NCBI RefSeq assembly: GCF_024832785.1
Contig: NZ_CP116615.1
Location: 4,464,001-4,528,000, forward strand
Length of the DNA stretch: 64,000 nucleotides
Source of the DNA: Fontisphaera persica
GTDB taxonomy: Bacteria > Verrucomicrobiota > Verrucomicrobiia > Limisphaerales > Fontisphaeraceae
Direction of reading: 5' to 3'
The translations under genes were made by a program, and so were the position numbers. The first letter of the stretch is position 1, and every line of letters starts with the position of its first letter. Shown one piece after another: positions 17,608 through 26,977 of the stretch. The notes beneath the pieces were generated by a model. That model worked only from the letters and a program-made list of their open reading frames with translations. It was not told the DNA's origin and searched no databases.

Positions 17608-19775
17608 AGAGCAACTCCCATGGATTTGGCTAATTGAGACAAAAACGCGGCGGCATCCAGGCGGATATGGACAAAATCATCCACGCCCGCCTGTTTATGC
17701 GCATCAATCTGGTCCTGCGGATAGCCCGCCAGGATGACTTTACGTTTCGGGTCTGCGGCTTTGACCGCCTGCACCAGCGGGGGCACGAGGGCGGGGTAGG
17801 TATCGTCGGTGCTGCAAATGACAATCACCGGCGCGCCGGAAGCCAAGGCGGCCTGGGCGGCCTCCTCCGGGGTCTTGAAGCCGGCGGGGTAAATCACTTC
17901 CCAGCCGCCGGTCTCAAAGAAGCCGCGGCAGAAGTCGGCGCGGGCCTTGTGTTGTTTGAGGGGGCCCAGATTGGCCAGAAAGATTTTGAGCGGGCCGTGC
18001 TGCGCGGCATGGGCGCGCATGGCCTGGCGCAGTTTTTCAAAGGCCTCGGCCGCCCGCACCAGGGGCACGGGCTGCCAGCCGGTTTCCGGGGTGTCGCTGG
18101 CCCGGAGGGCGCGGGTGATTTCGCCCAGGGTGGCACCGGCGAGGGCGGCTTCGATGGCGGCCTCGACCACGCCTTCCTCGCCGCCGTTGACGATGCGGTT
18201 GAGGCGTTCGAGGATGGCGGTGCTTTGGGTTTCATCAGCGCCGCTGCGGTAATCTTCAATCTGCCGGGCGCGCTGGCGGTGGAAATCCGGCGGCACAGCC
18301 GGGGCGGCTGGGAGGGGTTCTTCTTTGACGTTGGCGTACTGATTGACGCCCACCAGGGTGTCGCGGCGCTGGGCGACGGCCTTGAGGCGGGCGGCGCGGG
18401 TTTTGGCCACTTCCTCCTGGGGGAAGCCCTGGCGCATGGCGGCGGCGAGGCCGCCGCGTTTTTCGACTTCCTGGAACAAGGCCCAGGCGCGGCGGGCGAT
18501 TTCGTGGGTGAGCCATTCCACGTAGTAGGCGCCGCCGGCGGGGTCAATGACCTTGTCCAGGTCACATTCCTTCTGGAGGATGAGCTGGATGTTGCGGGCC
18601 AGGCGGCGGGAGAAATCATCCGGCGGCCGGATGACTTCGTCAAACGCGCCGACTTGCAGGCTTTGGACTCCGCCCACCACGGCGCCGAAGGCCTCGACGG
18701 TGGTGCGCAGGAGGTTCACGTAGGGGTCCAACTGGCTCTTGTTGAAGTGGGCGGTGCGGACGTGCAGATGGAGTTTCTGGGCTTCCGCCGAGCCGCCCAT
18801 GGCGGCCACGGCGTTGGCCCAGAGCATCCGGGCGGCGCGGAGTTTGGCGATTTCCATGAAGAAATGGGAGCCCACGGTGAGCGCAAAGCGAAGGTGGCGC
18901 GCCACGGTGTTGAGGTCCAGGCCGCGGTGGTGCATCTGGCGGAGGTATTCGACGCCGGCGCCCAGGGCGAAGGCCAGCTCCTGGACGGCGCTGGCGCCGG
19001 ATTCATGCCAGGCGCGGCTGTGGACGCAAATGGTTTGGAGGCGGGGGGCGTGTTGGGCGGCCCAGCGGGTCAACAGGGCCATTTCGCGGTAGGCGCCGTC
19101 GAGGGATTGGGGAAGGCGTCCTTCGTGCGCGAGAATGCCCAAGGGGTCCATTTCGATGCAGCCGCTGAGTTCGCTCACTGGTTTGTTCTGGCGTCGGCGC
19201 CAGGCGGCGAGGAGGGCGGTGAAGGGGAGGGCGGAGGCGCCGGTGCGCACAAACAAGGGCACCTGGGCCAGATTGATGCCTTCGAGCGCCCTGGCCACGT
19301 CTTCGGTGGTGGCGATGGAGACGCCGCCGGCTCCCACGTCTTCGTGAGCCAGCACGCGGTCCGGGTCCTGGCCGTTGCGGGTGGCGTGGTCCACCACCAT
19401 GTTCAGGCTGGTCAGTCCGCGGGCGAGAGCGGCGCGCGCCAGGCGGTTGAACTCGGCCGGCGCGGGGGCGTACAGCTCCTGGGAAATCTGCCAGCTTTCG
19501 GCGCGGTACCCGGCGGCGCGCACTCCGCGCACATACGGCGCGAAGCCGGGGAAGGTGTCCACATGAGCCAGCCCCTCGAGGTCTTCGCGGCGGTAGAGCG
19601 GTTGCAGGGTGATGCCCTCGTAGGTGGGCGTGAGCATTTTTTTATCGAAAGGCGCGCCTTTCAGCTCGGCCTCGACGGCGGCTTTCCACTCCGCGTAGGA
19701 CGGTGGCGGAAAATCACGCCGAAACTCCAGGGGCGGCAACGCAGGGGTGCTCGTTGTTTTTGGTTCCATAGTCAC
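17604..19775 (-). CDS. mutA: Methylmalonyl-CoA mutase, small subunit
   Basis: 723 residues, homologous throughout to the large subunit: [20 protein letters not shown] at the start, [20 protein letters not shown] in the barrel, and a B12-domain-like C-terminus. The DxHxxG motif is missing; the equivalent stretch reads [18 protein letters not shown], so this subunit does not bind cobalamin. That is the normal situation in heterodimeric mutases, and this subunit is structural. It is followed without a gap by the catalytic subunit gene and preceded by the 5S-like carboxyltransferase gene. Confidence 0.95.
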   Translation of the reverse strand: MTMEPKTTSTPALPPLEFRRDFPPPSYAEWKAAVEAELKGAPFDKKMLTPTYEGITLQPLYRREDLEGLAHVDTFPGFAPYVRGVRAAGYRAESWQISQELYAPAPAEFNRLARAALARGLTSLNMVVDHATRNGQDPDRVLAHEDVGAGGVSIATTEDVARALEGINLAQVPLFVRTGASALPFTALLAAWRRRQNKPVSELSGCIEMDPLGILAHEGRLPQSLDGAYREMALLTRWAAQHAPRLQTICVHSRAWHESGASAVQELAFALGAGVEYLRQMHHRGLDLNTVARHLRFALTVGSHFFMEIAKLRAARMLWANAVAAMGGSAEAQKLHLHVRTAHFNKSQLDPYVNLLRTTVEAFGAVVGGVQSLQVGAFDEVIRPPDDFSRRLARNIQLILQKECDLDKVIDPAGGAYYVEWLTHEIARRAWALFQEVEKRGGLAAAMRQGFPQEEVAKTRAARLKAVAQRRDTLVGVNQYANVKEEPLPAAPAVPPDFHRQRARQIEDYRSGADETQSTAILERLNRIVNGGEEGVVEAAIEAALAGATLGEITRALRASDTPETGWQPVPLVRAAEAFEKLRQAMRAHAAQHGPLKIFLANLGPLKQHKARADFCRGFFETGGWEVIYPAGFKTPEEAAQAALASGAPVIVICSTDDTYPALVPPLVQAVKAADPKRKVILAGYPQDQIDAHKQAGVDDFVHIRLDAAAFLSQLAKSMGVAL

Positions 19776-19793
19776 CTCATCAGGGGGGCGGGG

Positions 19794-21323
19794 TTAGGCT
19801 TCGCGCACGGTTACCATACGGCGCACGCCATTCACGGTGATGGCAAAATGGCGGGTATGGCCATTGGTCCGCGGGCTGGCAGACGGCAAGGGCACCGGCG
19901 CCGGAGCGGGCGCTGGGGAGGGCGCGGGCGCGGCCGGTTTGGGGGCGGGCGGAGGGGCCGCCGGGGCCGCCGGGGCGGGAGCTTTGGGCTTCAACAAGGC
20001 TTCCACCTGTTGCGGGAACATGGCGTAAAGCACAGCCATTTCGTCGGTGTCCGGCAGTCCTTTGGCGCGCAGTTGCTCGCGCAATTTCGGCATGCCCGGC
20101 TCCAGCAGGTCGGCGGGGCGTTCGGTGATGGGCTTTTTGCCGGTTTGCTTTTCCACCTGGGCGAGCACCTCGGGGGCGATGGGGCCGGGGGTTTTGCCGT
20201 ATTTGCCGAGCGCAATATCGGCGGCGGGCTGGGAGATGTTTTTCCAGCGTCCGAATTTCACGTTGAGCATGGCCTGGGTGCCCACGATTTGAGAGGTGGG
20301 GGTCACCAGGGGAACATACCCCAAACAGGCGCGGACGTAAGGGATTTCTTTGAGTACTTCCTGGAACTTGTCGGCCATGCCCTGCTCCTTGAGCTGGGTG
20401 CGGAAGTTGCTCAACATGCCGCCGGGCACCTGGTAGGTGAGGATGTCGGCGTCCACCTTTTCATTGGCGGGGCTGGTGAACTTGGCAAGCTCCTGGTACA
20501 CGCCGGTGAAGTATTCCTGCAATTTGTAGAGCCGCTCTTCGTCAAAGGTGGGCCGGCGCGGATGGCCGTCCAGCAGGGCCAGCATGCGCAGGGTGTCCGG
20601 CTGGGCGGTGCCGTTGGCAAAGGGGGCAATGGAGGTTTCGACGGCGTCCACGCCTGCGTCAATCGCCGCCAGATAGGAGGCGGCGGCGAGGCCGGCGGTG
20701 TCGTGGCTGTGGAGGACGATGGGGATTTTGACCCGTTTTTTCAACTCGCGGATGAGGGTGGCGGCGACGCCCGGTTTGATGAGGCCGGCCATATCCTTGA
20801 TGCCGATGGAATGGCAGCCCATGGCCTCCAGTTCGACGCCCATCTGGACGAAGGCTTCCAGCGTGTGGACGGGGCTGGTGGTGTAGCAAATCTCGCCGCG
20901 GGCGTGTTTGCCGGCCTTGATGACGCACTGCACGGCGTGGCGGAGGTTCCGCACGTCATTCAGAGCGTCAAAAATCCGGAAGATGTCCATGCCCGCCTGG
21001 GCGGAGCAATTGACAAAGGCTTCCACCACGTCGTCGGGAAAACTGGCGTACTGGACGATGTTCTGGCCGCGGAGGAGCATGATGTGCGGCGTTTTGGGGG
21101 CGGCCTTTTTGAGCGCGCGCAAGCGGTCAAAGGGGTTTTCGTTGAGGTAGCGCAGGCAGGAGTCAATGGTGGCGCCGCCCCAGGTTTCCAGACCGGCAAA
21201 GCCCAGGTCGTCCAGCTCCGGGGCCACCGGCAGCATTTGGGCCGTGGTCATGCGCGTAGCGGCCAGCGATTGGTGGCCATCCCGCAGCACGGTGTTGTTG
21301 AACTGCACAGTTTTCACGGTCAT
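19794..21323 (-). CDS. Pyruvate/oxaloacetate carboxyltransferase (5S / OadA / PycB-like)
   Basis: 509 residues from the ATG at 21323 (MTVKTVQFNNTVLRDGHQSL), where family conservation begins. In-frame starts at 21362 and 21419 exist, but the latter falls in the loop of an upstream hairpin. Metal-site motifs are LRDGHQSLAATRM and VLHSHDTAGLAA; the carbamylated-lysine region is near IGIKDMAGL. The C-terminus has a long Ala/Pro linker and ends in a lone strand (FAITVNGVRRMVTVREA) resembling the first strand of a biotinyl domain, but the biotin motif is absent. The biotin carrier is a separate protein at the operon's end. It would interconvert pyruvate and oxaloacetate. First gene of the operon. 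Confidence 0.9.
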   Translation of the reverse strand: MTVKTVQFNNTVLRDGHQSLAATRMTTAQMLPVAPELDDLGFAGLETWGGATIDSCLRYLNENPFDRLRALKKAAPKTPHIMLLRGQNIVQYASFPDDVVEAFVNCSAQAGMDIFRIFDALNDVRNLRHAVQCVIKAGKHARGEICYTTSPVHTLEAFVQMGVELEAMGCHSIGIKDMAGLIKPGVAATLIRELKKRVKIPIVLHSHDTAGLAAASYLAAIDAGVDAVETSIAPFANGTAQPDTLRMLALLDGHPRRPTFDEERLYKLQEYFTGVYQELAKFTSPANEKVDADILTYQVPGGMLSNFRTQLKEQGMADKFQEVLKEIPYVRACLGYVPLVTPTSQIVGTQAMLNVKFGRWKNISQPAADIALGKYGKTPGPIAPEVLAQVEKQTGKKPITERPADLLEPGMPKLREQLRAKGLPDTDEMAVLYAMFPQQVEALLKPKAPAPAAPAAPPPAPKPAAPAPSPAPAPAPVPLPSASPRTNGHTRHFAITVNGVRRMVTVREA

Positions 21324-21640
21324 TCCTATTTCTAGCTTAAGTTGCTCTGGCAGGGAAGACATCCTTGGGGACACCTCACCCGCCAAAGGTTGGTTAGGAA
21401 TTCTTCTTAATCCATTCAAGAAGAATTAAAGAAACTAAACGTAATAAAATCCATGTGTGGCCATTTGTCGAGACAAAAATTGCCAAAAATTAAACTTTTT
21501 TGGTCTTACCATGACAAGATATGTGTGGGTTTATCAAGTCTATAAGAGCATTTGATTGTAAAATAATAATTACAACTATGATGTGGAACGCTAATATATT
21601 TGTAACATACTTGTTATGAGGATATTGCAATTATTAAATG
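21324..21640 (-). promoter_or_regulatory. AT-rich leader of propionate operon with three palindromes
   Basis: This stretch is far more AT-rich than its surroundings and carries three perfect inverted repeats. AATTCTTCTT (21399-21408) pairs with AAGAAGAATT (21418-21427). TTTGTC (21464-21469) pairs with GACAAA (21472-21477). TTGTAA (21556-21561) pairs with TTACAA (21570-21575). They lie upstream of the first operon gene, where a promoter, operators and 5' leader are expected. I see no cobalamin riboswitch. I cannot place the -10/-35 elements with confidence. Confidence 0.5.
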
Positions 21641-21930
21641 CCCCCTAATCCTTGCCTGCTGAAATCCTCAGGAGCCAGGGGGGCAGTCGGCGATTGGGTG
21701 CGCGTGGGTGGTCTGCGGTGGAAGCATTTTGTTGAAATGGGGGGGACATTGGGGATGGTTCAGGGCAATTATCCGAGCGTTTTGGGCGATTGGCTTCGCG
21801 GTTGGGGGTAAAAAAAGAGAAAGCTGGGCAGGTCATGACTACCGGCGGGGGCATGTTCTAACCAGCCTTTCCCAGGGGGGGTAAAAAATTGCTTGGAAGC
21901 CCTGGCTTATCTGAGCCTAAATGAAGGCCG
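21641..21930. other. Intergenic region before hisH, no gene seen
   Basis: GC content returns to normal here. A 69-codon minus-strand frame at 21645-21854 has no recognisable motif and is not counted as a gene. The sequence GGGGGTAAAAAA occurs twice, near 21804 and 21878. No convincing terminator or promoter was found. Confidence 0.4.
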
Positions 21931-22554
21931 ATGATTGCATTGTTGGATTATGGTTCGGGCAACCTGCGCAGTGTGGAGAAGGCGCTGCAGAAGGTGGGGG
22001 CGGAGGTACGGCTGGTGACCCGTCCGGAGGGGATGAAGGAGGCGCGGGCGGTGGTGTTGCCCGGGGTGGGTGCGTTTGATGATTGCATCCACGCCCTGAG
22101 CCGCCAGGAATTGCTGGCGGCGGTGCCGGAGTTCATCGCCAGCGGGCGGCCGTTTTTGGGGATTTGTGTGGGGTATCAGGCGTTGTTTGAGCGGAGCGAG
22201 GAGTTCAACAGTTGCGCGGCGGGGCTGTCGCTTTTCAAGGGGAAGGTGGTGCGCTTGAGCGGGGCGGGGGGGTTGAAGGTGCCGCAGATTGGGTGGAATC
22301 AGGTCTGGCAGGCGCAAAGCGGCTGTCCCTTGTTCGAGGGCATCCCGGATGGGAGCTATTTTTATTTTGTGCACAGCTACTACCCTCAGCCGGAGGATGC
22401 TTCGATTATTGCCGGGCGGACGACGTACGGGGAGACCTTTGCCTCGGCGATTGCGTGGCAAAACGTGTATGCCACGCAGTTTCATCCGGAAAAGAGCCAG
22501 GTAGTGGGGCTGCAATTGCTGCGGAATTTTGTGCGGCTGGCCGCGCAGTCGTGA
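21931..22554 (+). CDS. hisH: Imidazole glycerol phosphate synthase, glutaminase subunit
   Basis: 207 residues of a class I glutamine amidotransferase. The catalytic triad is visible: C79 in FLGICVGYQALF, and H185 and E187 in TQFHPEKSQ. The N-terminus IALLDYGSGNLRSVEKAL is typical of HisH. It supplies ammonia to HisF for histidine and AICAR formation. No hisF or other his gene is nearby, so the histidine genes are dispersed here. The start ATG is the second of two closely spaced ATGs, matching the family N-terminus. Confidence 0.95.
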   Translation: MIALLDYGSGNLRSVEKALQKVGAEVRLVTRPEGMKEARAVVLPGVGAFDDCIHALSRQELLAAVPEFIASGRPFLGICVGYQALFERSEEFNSCAAGLSLFKGKVVRLSGAGGLKVPQIGWNQVWQAQSGCPLFEGIPDGSYFYFVHSYYPQPEDASIIAGRTTYGETFASAIAWQNVYATQFHPEKSQVVGLQLLRNFVRLAAQS

Positions 22555-22652
22555 CGCGCAATCGGCGTGAGGGGAGCGGTTCGCCGGGGTATTGCCAGTT
22601 GGGTGGTAGAGGGTTCAGCCGGTGGTGTGTGGTGTGCTATATTGGGTGATTT

Positions 22653-23582
22653 ATGGAAAATGTAGTGATTATTGGGACGGGTTGTGCGGGATTGACGGCC
22701 GCCATTTACACGGCGCGGGCCAACTTGAATCCGGTGGTGTTGACCGGCAACCTGCCGGGGGGGTTGCTGACGACGACCAGCGTGGTGGAGAATTATCCGG
22801 GATTTCCGGAGGGGGTGGATGGCTTTGAACTGATGGAGCGGATGCAAAAACAGGCGGAGCGCTTCGGGGCGCGGTTGCGTTATGCCAGTGTGGTGGACGT
22901 GGACGTTACGCGGCGGCCCTTGGTGTTGAAGTTGGACGAGGGCACGCTGGAGAGCCGCTCGATTATTATTGCCAGTGGCGCCGGGCATCGCCGGCTGGGT
23001 TTGGAAAGCGAAGACAAGCTGGAGAAAAAGGGGGTCACGTACTGCGCCACGTGTGATGGCGCGCTGCCGGTATTCCGCAACAAGCCGCTGGTGGTGGTGG
23101 GCGGGGGAGATTCGGCGTGTGAGGAGGCTCTGTATTTAACGCGGTTTGGGTCGGTGGTGTATCTGGTGCATCGGCGGGACCAACTGCGGGCTTCCAAGAT
23201 TATGGCGCAGCGGGCGCTGTCCCACCCCAAAATCAAGCCGGTGTGGGATTCGGTGGTGACGGAAATCCTGGATGTGGCGCAGGACCAGGTGACGGGGGTG
23301 CGGTTGAAGCATGTCAAGACGGGGGCTGAGCAGGTTTTGGCATGCGCGGGGGTGTTTGTGGCGATTGGCCACGTGCCCAACACGGCGCCGTTCAGGGGCA
23401 AAATCCAGATGGACCCTGAGGGGTACATTGTGCCGGTGCGGGGCACGGCGACGAATGTGGAGGGGATATTTGCGGCGGGCGATTGCGTGGACCGGGTTTA
23501 TCGGCAGGCCATCACAGCGGCGGGGCAGGGTTGCGCGGCGGCCATTGAATGCGAGCGTTATCTTTCCGCTTTGGCTTCCTAA
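22653..23582 (+). CDS. trxB: Thioredoxin reductase
   Basis: 309 residues with the FAD-binding GTGCAGLTAAIYTARANL near the N-terminus. The redox-active C131-A-T-C134 lies in VTYCATCDGALP. The NADPH-binding motif is VVGGGDSACEEALYL, and the C-terminal FAD motif is GIFAAGDCVD. It reduces thioredoxin with NADPH in the cytoplasm. It lies 98 bp after hisH and 10 bp before a rhodanese-domain gene, which probably shares its transcript. Confidence 0.96.
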   Translation: MENVVIIGTGCAGLTAAIYTARANLNPVVLTGNLPGGLLTTTSVVENYPGFPEGVDGFELMERMQKQAERFGARLRYASVVDVDVTRRPLVLKLDEGTLESRSIIIASGAGHRRLGLESEDKLEKKGVTYCATCDGALPVFRNKPLVVVGGGDSACEEALYLTRFGSVVYLVHRRDQLRASKIMAQRALSHPKIKPVWDSVVTEILDVAQDQVTGVRLKHVKTGAEQVLACAGVFVAIGHVPNTAPFRGKIQMDPEGYIVPVRGTATNVEGIFAAGDCVDRVYRQAITAAGQGCAAAIECERYLSALAS

Positions 23583-23592
23583 GGTGGCTGCT

Positions 23593-23919
23593 GTGAAATT
23601 GCAAATGACGCCTCGTGAGCTGGCCGAGCGGCTGCGCTCGGCCCATCCGCCCAAACTGCTGGATGTGCGGGAGCCGGAGGAATACGCGATTGTGCGGCTG
23701 GACGGGGCGCGATTGATTCCGCTGGGCGAGCTGTTGCTTCGGCACGAGGAGCTGGCGGACTGGCGGGAGGAGGAAATCGTGGTGTATTGCCATCATGGTT
23801 TGCGCAGCTTGAGCGCGATTGGGCAACTGCGGCATTTGGGGTTCGAGAAATTGCGCAACCTGGCCGGGGGGATAGACCGTTGGTCAGTGGAGGTGGACCC
23901 GAGTGCTCCGCGTTATTGA
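23593..23919 (+). CDS. Rhodanese-domain protein
   Basis: 108 residues from a GTG start at 23593, preceded by AAGGTGG with good spacing. An ATG at 23605 is the alternative. It is a single rhodanese domain with LLDVREPEEY and the active-site loop VYCHHGLRS, whose cysteine would carry the persulfide. It may handle sulfane sulfur; coupling to thioredoxin reductase is suggested by the 10-bp spacing. Its last 7 bp overlap the convergent GH43 gene. Confidence 0.88.
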   Translation: MKLQMTPRELAERLRSAHPPKLLDVREPEEYAIVRLDGARLIPLGELLLRHEELADWREEEIVVYCHHGLRSLSAIGQLRHLGFEKLRNLAGGIDRWSVEVDPSAPRY

Positions 23920-24914
23920 GCGGGGGGCTTGCCGGCGGGAGTTTCGTCGGTGACGAGGGGCCAGCCGTCGGGGTCCCATTCCAGGCGGCGGAGGGCGAGG
24001 GTGGCGGTGCCGCGGCGGCGGGCGTCGTAGAAATGAAAGCTCAGCCATTCCTTGCCGCCCACCGAGATGATGCCGGCGTGACCGGGGCCGATGACGTGGG
24101 CGCGGCTTTCGAGAAGGAGCGTGCCGCCGCCCTGGTTCATGTCCACGCCCTGGCGGTCGCGGTAGGGGCCGGTGATGCGCGGGCTGCGACCGATGCGGAG
24201 GTTGTAAGTGCTGTTGGTGCCGCGGCAGCAAAGGTTCCAGTTCACGAAGAGGTAATAAAAATCGCCGCGGCGGTAAATGAAGGGCGCTTCAATTTCCGGG
24301 GCGCGGGCGAGGGAGTGGAGGGGGGAATTGGGGGCGCGGCGTTTGCCGGTGGCGGGGTCGAGCTCGACCAGCTTGATGCCGCTCCAGAATGAGCCGAAGC
24401 TGAGCCACAGGCGGCCCTCAGTGTCGCGGGTCACGGCCGGGTCAATGGCGTTGAAATCGTTGGTGGGGAAAGATTCGATGACCACGCCTGCATCTTTCCA
24501 ATGGAAGCGGGGGTCCTGGGGGTCGAGGGTGGGGTTGGTGGCCAGGGCGATGGCGGAGCGGTTGCGGCCCCAACTGGAGATGGAATAGTACAGGAGGAAG
24601 CGGTTGGAAATGGCGATGACATCGGGGGCCCAGAAATGGCCTCGATGGGCGGGCACAATGTTGGTGACCCAGGCGGGCATTTGGGGCCAGACGCGGGGGC
24701 CTTCCTGCCAGGCTATGAGGTTGGTGGAGTGCCAGGAGCGGATGCCCACGCCGGTGGCAAAGAACCAGTATTGGGGGCCGCAGGGGACGAGGGAGGAGGG
24801 GTCGTGGGCTGGCGGCTCGGGGCCTGGGGCCCATTGCGGGCCGGCTGCGGCCCGGAGGGATGAGGCTCCGGCGATGAGCCAGCCCAGGAGGAGCGTGCAG
24901 AACCAGCGCTGCAT
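23913..24914 (-). CDS. Secreted GH43-family glycosidase (arabinanase-like)
   Basis: 333 residues from the ATG at 24914, giving a clear signal peptide (MQRWFCTLLLGWLIAGASSL). An upstream in-frame start at 24998 would bury it. The five-bladed propeller of GH43 is seen in AHDPSSLVPCGPQYWFFATG (catalytic Asp region), HFWAPDVIAISNRFLLYYSI, FNAIDPAVTRDTEGRLWLSF and the general-acid region EIEAPFIYRRGDFYYLFVNW. This pattern is close to endo-1,5-alpha-L-arabinanases. It would act on arabinan or related plant polysaccharides outside the cytoplasm. Substrate is inferred. Confidence 0.88.
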   Translation of the reverse strand: MQRWFCTLLLGWLIAGASSLRAAAGPQWAPGPEPPAHDPSSLVPCGPQYWFFATGVGIRSWHSTNLIAWQEGPRVWPQMPAWVTNIVPAHRGHFWAPDVIAISNRFLLYYSISSWGRNRSAIALATNPTLDPQDPRFHWKDAGVVIESFPTNDFNAIDPAVTRDTEGRLWLSFGSFWSGIKLVELDPATGKRRAPNSPLHSLARAPEIEAPFIYRRGDFYYLFVNWNLCCRGTNSTYNLRIGRSPRITGPYRDRQGVDMNQGGGTLLLESRAHVIGPGHAGIISVGGKEWLSFHFYDARRRGTATLALRRLEWDPDGWPLVTDETPAGKPPAQ

Positions 24915-25032
24915 GGCGACATGGTGCCTTAAAGGGGGCGAGGCGGCAAGATGAAGCGAAGAGGACAGGCGGGATAGGATATTTCGGCATTGACTCAAAC
25001 GGGGGTTTTGAAATGTTTGGGGGACGTTTTTT

Positions 25033-26580
25033 ATGGCGAAGATTCAACGCGCTTTATTGTCCGTCTCGGATAAAACGGGACTCCTGCCGCTGGCTCAAAC
25101 CCTCGTAGAAGCGGGCGTGGAGTTGATTTCCACCGGGGGCACGGCCAAAGCCCTGCGCGAGGCGGGTTTGCCGGTGAAGGACATCAGCGCCCATACGGGT
25201 TTTCCGGAGATGATGGATGGGCGGGTGAAGACGCTGCATCCGAAAATCCACGGGGGTCTTCTGTGCATCCGGGGCAATCCGGAGCATGAAGCGGCGGCGC
25301 GGCAGCATGACATCGCGATGATTGATTTGGTGGTGGTGAATCTTTATCCCTTCGAGCAGACGGTGGCGCGGCCGCAGGTGACGCTGCACGAGGCGATAGA
25401 GAACATTGACATTGGGGGGCCGTCCATGCTGCGGAGCGCGGCGAAGAATCATGAGAGCGTGACGGTGGTGGTGGACCCGGCGGATTACGGGGTGGTGGCG
25501 GAGCAAATCAAGGCGCAGGGCAATACCACGCTGGAGCTGCGGCGGCGGCTGGCGGCCAAGGTGTTTGCCCGGACGGCGGCGTATGATGCGGCGATTGCGG
25601 CGCACTTGACGGCGCAATTTGAGGGGGCGCCGGCGGTGCCGCCGGCGCTGGGCATCACGGCGCCGCTGGTGCAACCTTTGCGGTATGGGGAGAATCCGCA
25701 TCAGGCGGCGGCGTTGTATGGCGGTTTCAAGTCGTTTTATCAGCAACTGCACGGGAAGGAATTGTCGTACAACAACATTCTGGATTTGACGGCGGCGGCG
25801 CATTTGATTGCGGAGTTCGAGGGGCAGGCGCCCACGCTGGCGATTCTGAAGCACACCAATCCGTGCGGAGTGGGGCAGGGAGCCAGTTTGCGGGAGGCCT
25901 GGGACAAGGCGTATGCGACGGACCGGCAGGCGCCGTTTGGGGGGATTATCGCGGTGAATCGGGCGCTGGATGCGGCGTGCGCCGAGGCGATAGCCGAGAT
26001 ATTCAGCGAGGTGATTATTGCGCCGGCGTTTGAGGAGGGCGCCCTGGCCGTGTTGCAGAAGAAGAAGAATTTGCGGCTGATTCAGATGTTGAAGTCACCG
26101 GCGCAGAGCGCGCCGTGGGAGGTGCGGAGCGTGGGGGCGCAATCGTATTTGTGGCAGCAGCGTGATGCCACGATTGCCTCGCGGTCCCAGATGAAGGTGG
26201 TGACGCGGCGCGAGCCCAGCGAGGCGGAATGGCAGGCCATGCTGTTTGGGTGGCGGGTGGTGAAGCATGTGAAGTCGAACGCGATTGTGTATGCGGCGGC
26301 GGACCGGACGCTGGGGATTGGGGCGGGCCAGATGAGCCGGGTGGACGCCAGCCGCATCGCGGTGTGGAAGGCGGGCGAGGCGGGGTTGTCCTTGCAGGGG
26401 AGCGTGGTGTGCAGCGATGCGTTTTTCCCGTTTCCGGACGGTCTGGTGGCGGCGGCCGAGGCGGGGGCGACGGCGGCGATACAACCGGGTGGTTCGATGC
26501 GGGATGCCGAGGTGATTGCGGCGGCTGATGCGCGGGGGCTGGCGATGGTGTTCACGGGGATGCGGCATTTCCGGCATTAA
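25033..26580 (+). CDS. purH: Bifunctional AICAR transformylase / IMP cyclohydrolase
   Basis: 515 residues, the standard length. The N-terminal MGS-like cyclohydrolase domain begins [20 protein letters not shown] and includes [34 protein letters not shown] and [10 protein letters not shown]. The C-terminal transformylase domain has [27 protein letters not shown] and the final [20 protein letters not shown]. It carries out the last two steps of IMP synthesis. It stands 114 bp upstream of tatA and is probably its own unit. Confidence 0.97.
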   Translation: MAKIQRALLSVSDKTGLLPLAQTLVEAGVELISTGGTAKALREAGLPVKDISAHTGFPEMMDGRVKTLHPKIHGGLLCIRGNPEHEAAARQHDIAMIDLVVVNLYPFEQTVARPQVTLHEAIENIDIGGPSMLRSAAKNHESVTVVVDPADYGVVAEQIKAQGNTTLELRRRLAAKVFARTAAYDAAIAAHLTAQFEGAPAVPPALGITAPLVQPLRYGENPHQAAALYGGFKSFYQQLHGKELSYNNILDLTAAAHLIAEFEGQAPTLAILKHTNPCGVGQGASLREAWDKAYATDRQAPFGGIIAVNRALDAACAEAIAEIFSEVIIAPAFEEGALAVLQKKKNLRLIQMLKSPAQSAPWEVRSVGAQSYLWQQRDATIASRSQMKVVTRREPSEAEWQAMLFGWRVVKHVKSNAIVYAAADRTLGIGAGQMSRVDASRIAVWKAGEAGLSLQGSVVCSDAFFPFPDGLVAAAEAGATAAIQPGGSMRDAEVIAAADARGLAMVFTGMRHFRH

Positions 26581-26694
26581 GGCGGGGCGAGGGGGTGATG
26601 GGCCGGTGGGTGAATATCCGCTTGCCGCGAGGTAGCTTTAGGCTTAGGTTTCCCCAGCGACGCCTGACGACGGCGCAGAGTGAAAGAAGTAATT

Positions 26695-26949
26695 ATGCAA
26701 AACTCAATGACGGTGCTGGCCATGCTTGGCTCGGCGGAGATTATTGGCATTTTAATCATCTGCCTGCTGCTGTTCGGCGCGAAGAAGATTCCTGAATTGA
26801 TGAAGGGTTTGGGCACGGGCATTAAAGAGTTCAAAAAGGCTTCCCGCGAAGTGCAGGAGGAGATTAATCATGCGGTGGAGAGTGAACCGCCGCCGCCTCC
26901 CAAGAAAACGGCTCCCCAACCCAGTTCCAACCCGCCTCCCACGGCCTGA
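26695..26949 (+). CDS. tatA: Sec-independent translocase TatA-type subunit
   Basis: 84 residues from the ATG at 26695. A short N-terminal membrane helix ([20 protein letters not shown]) is followed by the amphipathic helix with the conserved [20 protein letters not shown] pattern and a Pro-rich cytoplasmic tail. TatA forms the translocation pore for folded proteins with twin-arginine signals. The tatC gene starts 28 bp downstream. A TatB role cannot be excluded, but the FG motif and length fit TatA. Confidence 0.93.
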   Translation: MQNSMTVLAMLGSAEIIGILIICLLLFGAKKIPELMKGLGTGIKEFKKASREVQEEINHAVESEPPPPPKKTAPQPSSNPPPTA

Positions 26950-26977
26950 CCAGGTGTTGAACCACGGTTTTTGAACC

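Noticed and set aside
17634-21335. A 1233-codon open frame antisense to mutA and the 5S-like gene
   Set aside because: The opposite strand carries clearly conserved enzymes. The antisense product is a Gly/Ala/Val/His-rich low-information sequence, an effect of high-GC codon use.
21428-21640. Cobalamin riboswitch for the B12-dependent mutase operon
   Set aside because: No B12-box-like GC-rich conserved core; the region is AT-rich with simple palindromes.
21645-21854. 69-codon minus-strand frame between the propionate operon and hisH
   Set aside because: No motif, no ribosome-binding site, composition unlike neighbours.
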